This document shows positions 17,301 to 17,745 of a stretch of 17,745 bases of DNA, in pieces. A program made the translations under genes and the position numbers. Origin of the DNA: Funneliformis mosseae. Its lineage: Eukaryota > Glomeromycota > Glomeromycetes > Glomerales > Glomeraceae. Positions within the stretch are counted from its first letter, which is position 1; each line of letters starts with the position of its first letter. The stretch covers positions 1 through 17,745 of the forward strand of contig CAJVPP010001815.1 in the NCBI GenBank assembly GCA_910592005.1, given 5' to 3'. The notes below the pieces were generated by a model. That model was not told the DNA's origin. It was given only the letters and a program-made list of their open reading frames with translations, and did no database searches.

Positions 17301-17466
17301 TAATTCACGAGTCAGATAAGCTGAGTCGAGTTCAAATCAAATCAAGTTTGTGTTTTTTGACTCGATGATTTGCGAGTCAAGCCAAATTCAAGTCAAGTTA
17401 AATATTTAACTCGACTCGATTTAAACTTGACTTGATTTAAGTTGACTCGAGTTGACTCGAGTTAAC
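17288..17466. repeat. GACTCGAG-rich fold-back block
   Basis: Dense copies of GAGTCGAGTT, GACTCGAG, CAAGTCAAGTT and their complements. The centre is the palindrome AGTTAAATATTTAACT (17396-17411), and the arms to either side pair imperfectly over several tens of bases, so the block can fold back on itself. It begins inside the gag reading frame (after LRRVSDE) and looks like an insertion or expansion that ended gag. Confidence 0.65.
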
Positions 17467-17745
17467 TTGAACAATAAAAAAATCATTTAAGAAGAACGAT
17501 AAAAAATCATTTGCCTTGAACAATAAAAAAATTGTTTAAGAAGAACGATAAGGAATCGTTCAATTTGAACGATAAAAAAATCATTCAAGAAGAACAATAA
17601 GGAATCATTCGACTTGAATGATAAAAAAATCGTTCAAGTCGAACGATAAGAAATCGTTTAACTTGAACGATAAAAAATCATTCAAGAAGAACAATAAGAA
17701 ATCGTTTGACTTGAATGATAAAAAAATCATTCAAGAAGAACAATA
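17467..17745. repeat. 49-bp satellite made of hairpin half-units, continuing past the right edge
   Basis: Unit starts (TTGAAC/TTGAAT) fall at 17467, 17516, 17565, 17614, 17663 and 17711, giving periods of 49, 49, 49, 49 and 48. Each unit has two related halves of about 24-25 bp: TTGAACGAT-AAAAAAA-TCATTCAAG and AAGAACGATAAGGAATCGTTC. Each half is itself a small inverted repeat (GAACGAT...ATCGTTC). Substitutions (C/T and G/A) keep pairing in several copies. At least 5.7 units are present. Confidence 0.9.

Noticed and set aside
17467..17745. CRISPR-like array
   Set aside because: Units are contiguous with no unique spacers and both half-units are related; this is a satellite.

Overview
This window looks like gene-poor, repeat-rich nuclear DNA of a eukaryote with a very AT-rich genome. 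The best guess is an arbuscular mycorrhizal fungus (Glomeromycotina, Rhizophagus-like). The reasons are the extreme A/T bias with long A and T runs, short introns with GTATGT/GTAAGT donors, a SAM-like domain joined to a PD-(D/E)XK nuclease-like domain, a lone Myb/SANT-like domain, and many decayed transposons. The organism call is inference from family knowledge. There are no operons, ribosome-binding sites or other bacterial features.

Layout from left to right. Bases 1-293 (minus) hold the 5' end of a broken coiled-coil gene that leaves the window. Bases 1293-1960 (minus) are a shortened, frame-broken Tc1/mariner transposase. Between 3.9 and 10.9 kb lie decayed coding fragments, mostly minus strand, none with a confident function except a Myb/SANT-like gene (8158-8738) and a zinc-finger-like/coiled-coil gene (10503-10919). 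Among them are a tRNA-Thr-like relic (5884-5949), a ~230 bp hAT-like element (6624-6853) and two long near-perfect palindromes (3751-3789, 7108-7143).

The right half is richer. Bases 11067-12541 (minus) are a two-exon SAM + PD-(D/E)XK gene carrying stops and frameshifts. Opposite it is a short plus-strand reading frame (12858-13034). Next comes the most unusual block, 13363-15072: a 19-bp-arm inverted repeat with a 12-bp spacer, abutting an element with imperfect terminal inverted repeats that encloses a broken Crypton/DUF3504-type tyrosine recombinase. Then follow a degenerate 15-16 bp minisatellite, a candidate LTR (TATA box, polyA signal, primer-binding site), a Ty3/gypsy-type gag pseudogene, a GACTCGAG-rich fold-back block that ends the gag homology, and a 49-bp satellite of hairpin half-units running off the right edge.

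Nothing here looks like a set of genes working together. Most loci are broken. Nearly all internal stops sit where a single C-to-T or G-to-A transition from Gln, Arg or Trp codons explains them, which suggests methylation- or RIP-like decay of silenced DNA. Several fragments were found only by reading frames through stops, so their confidence is stated modestly.
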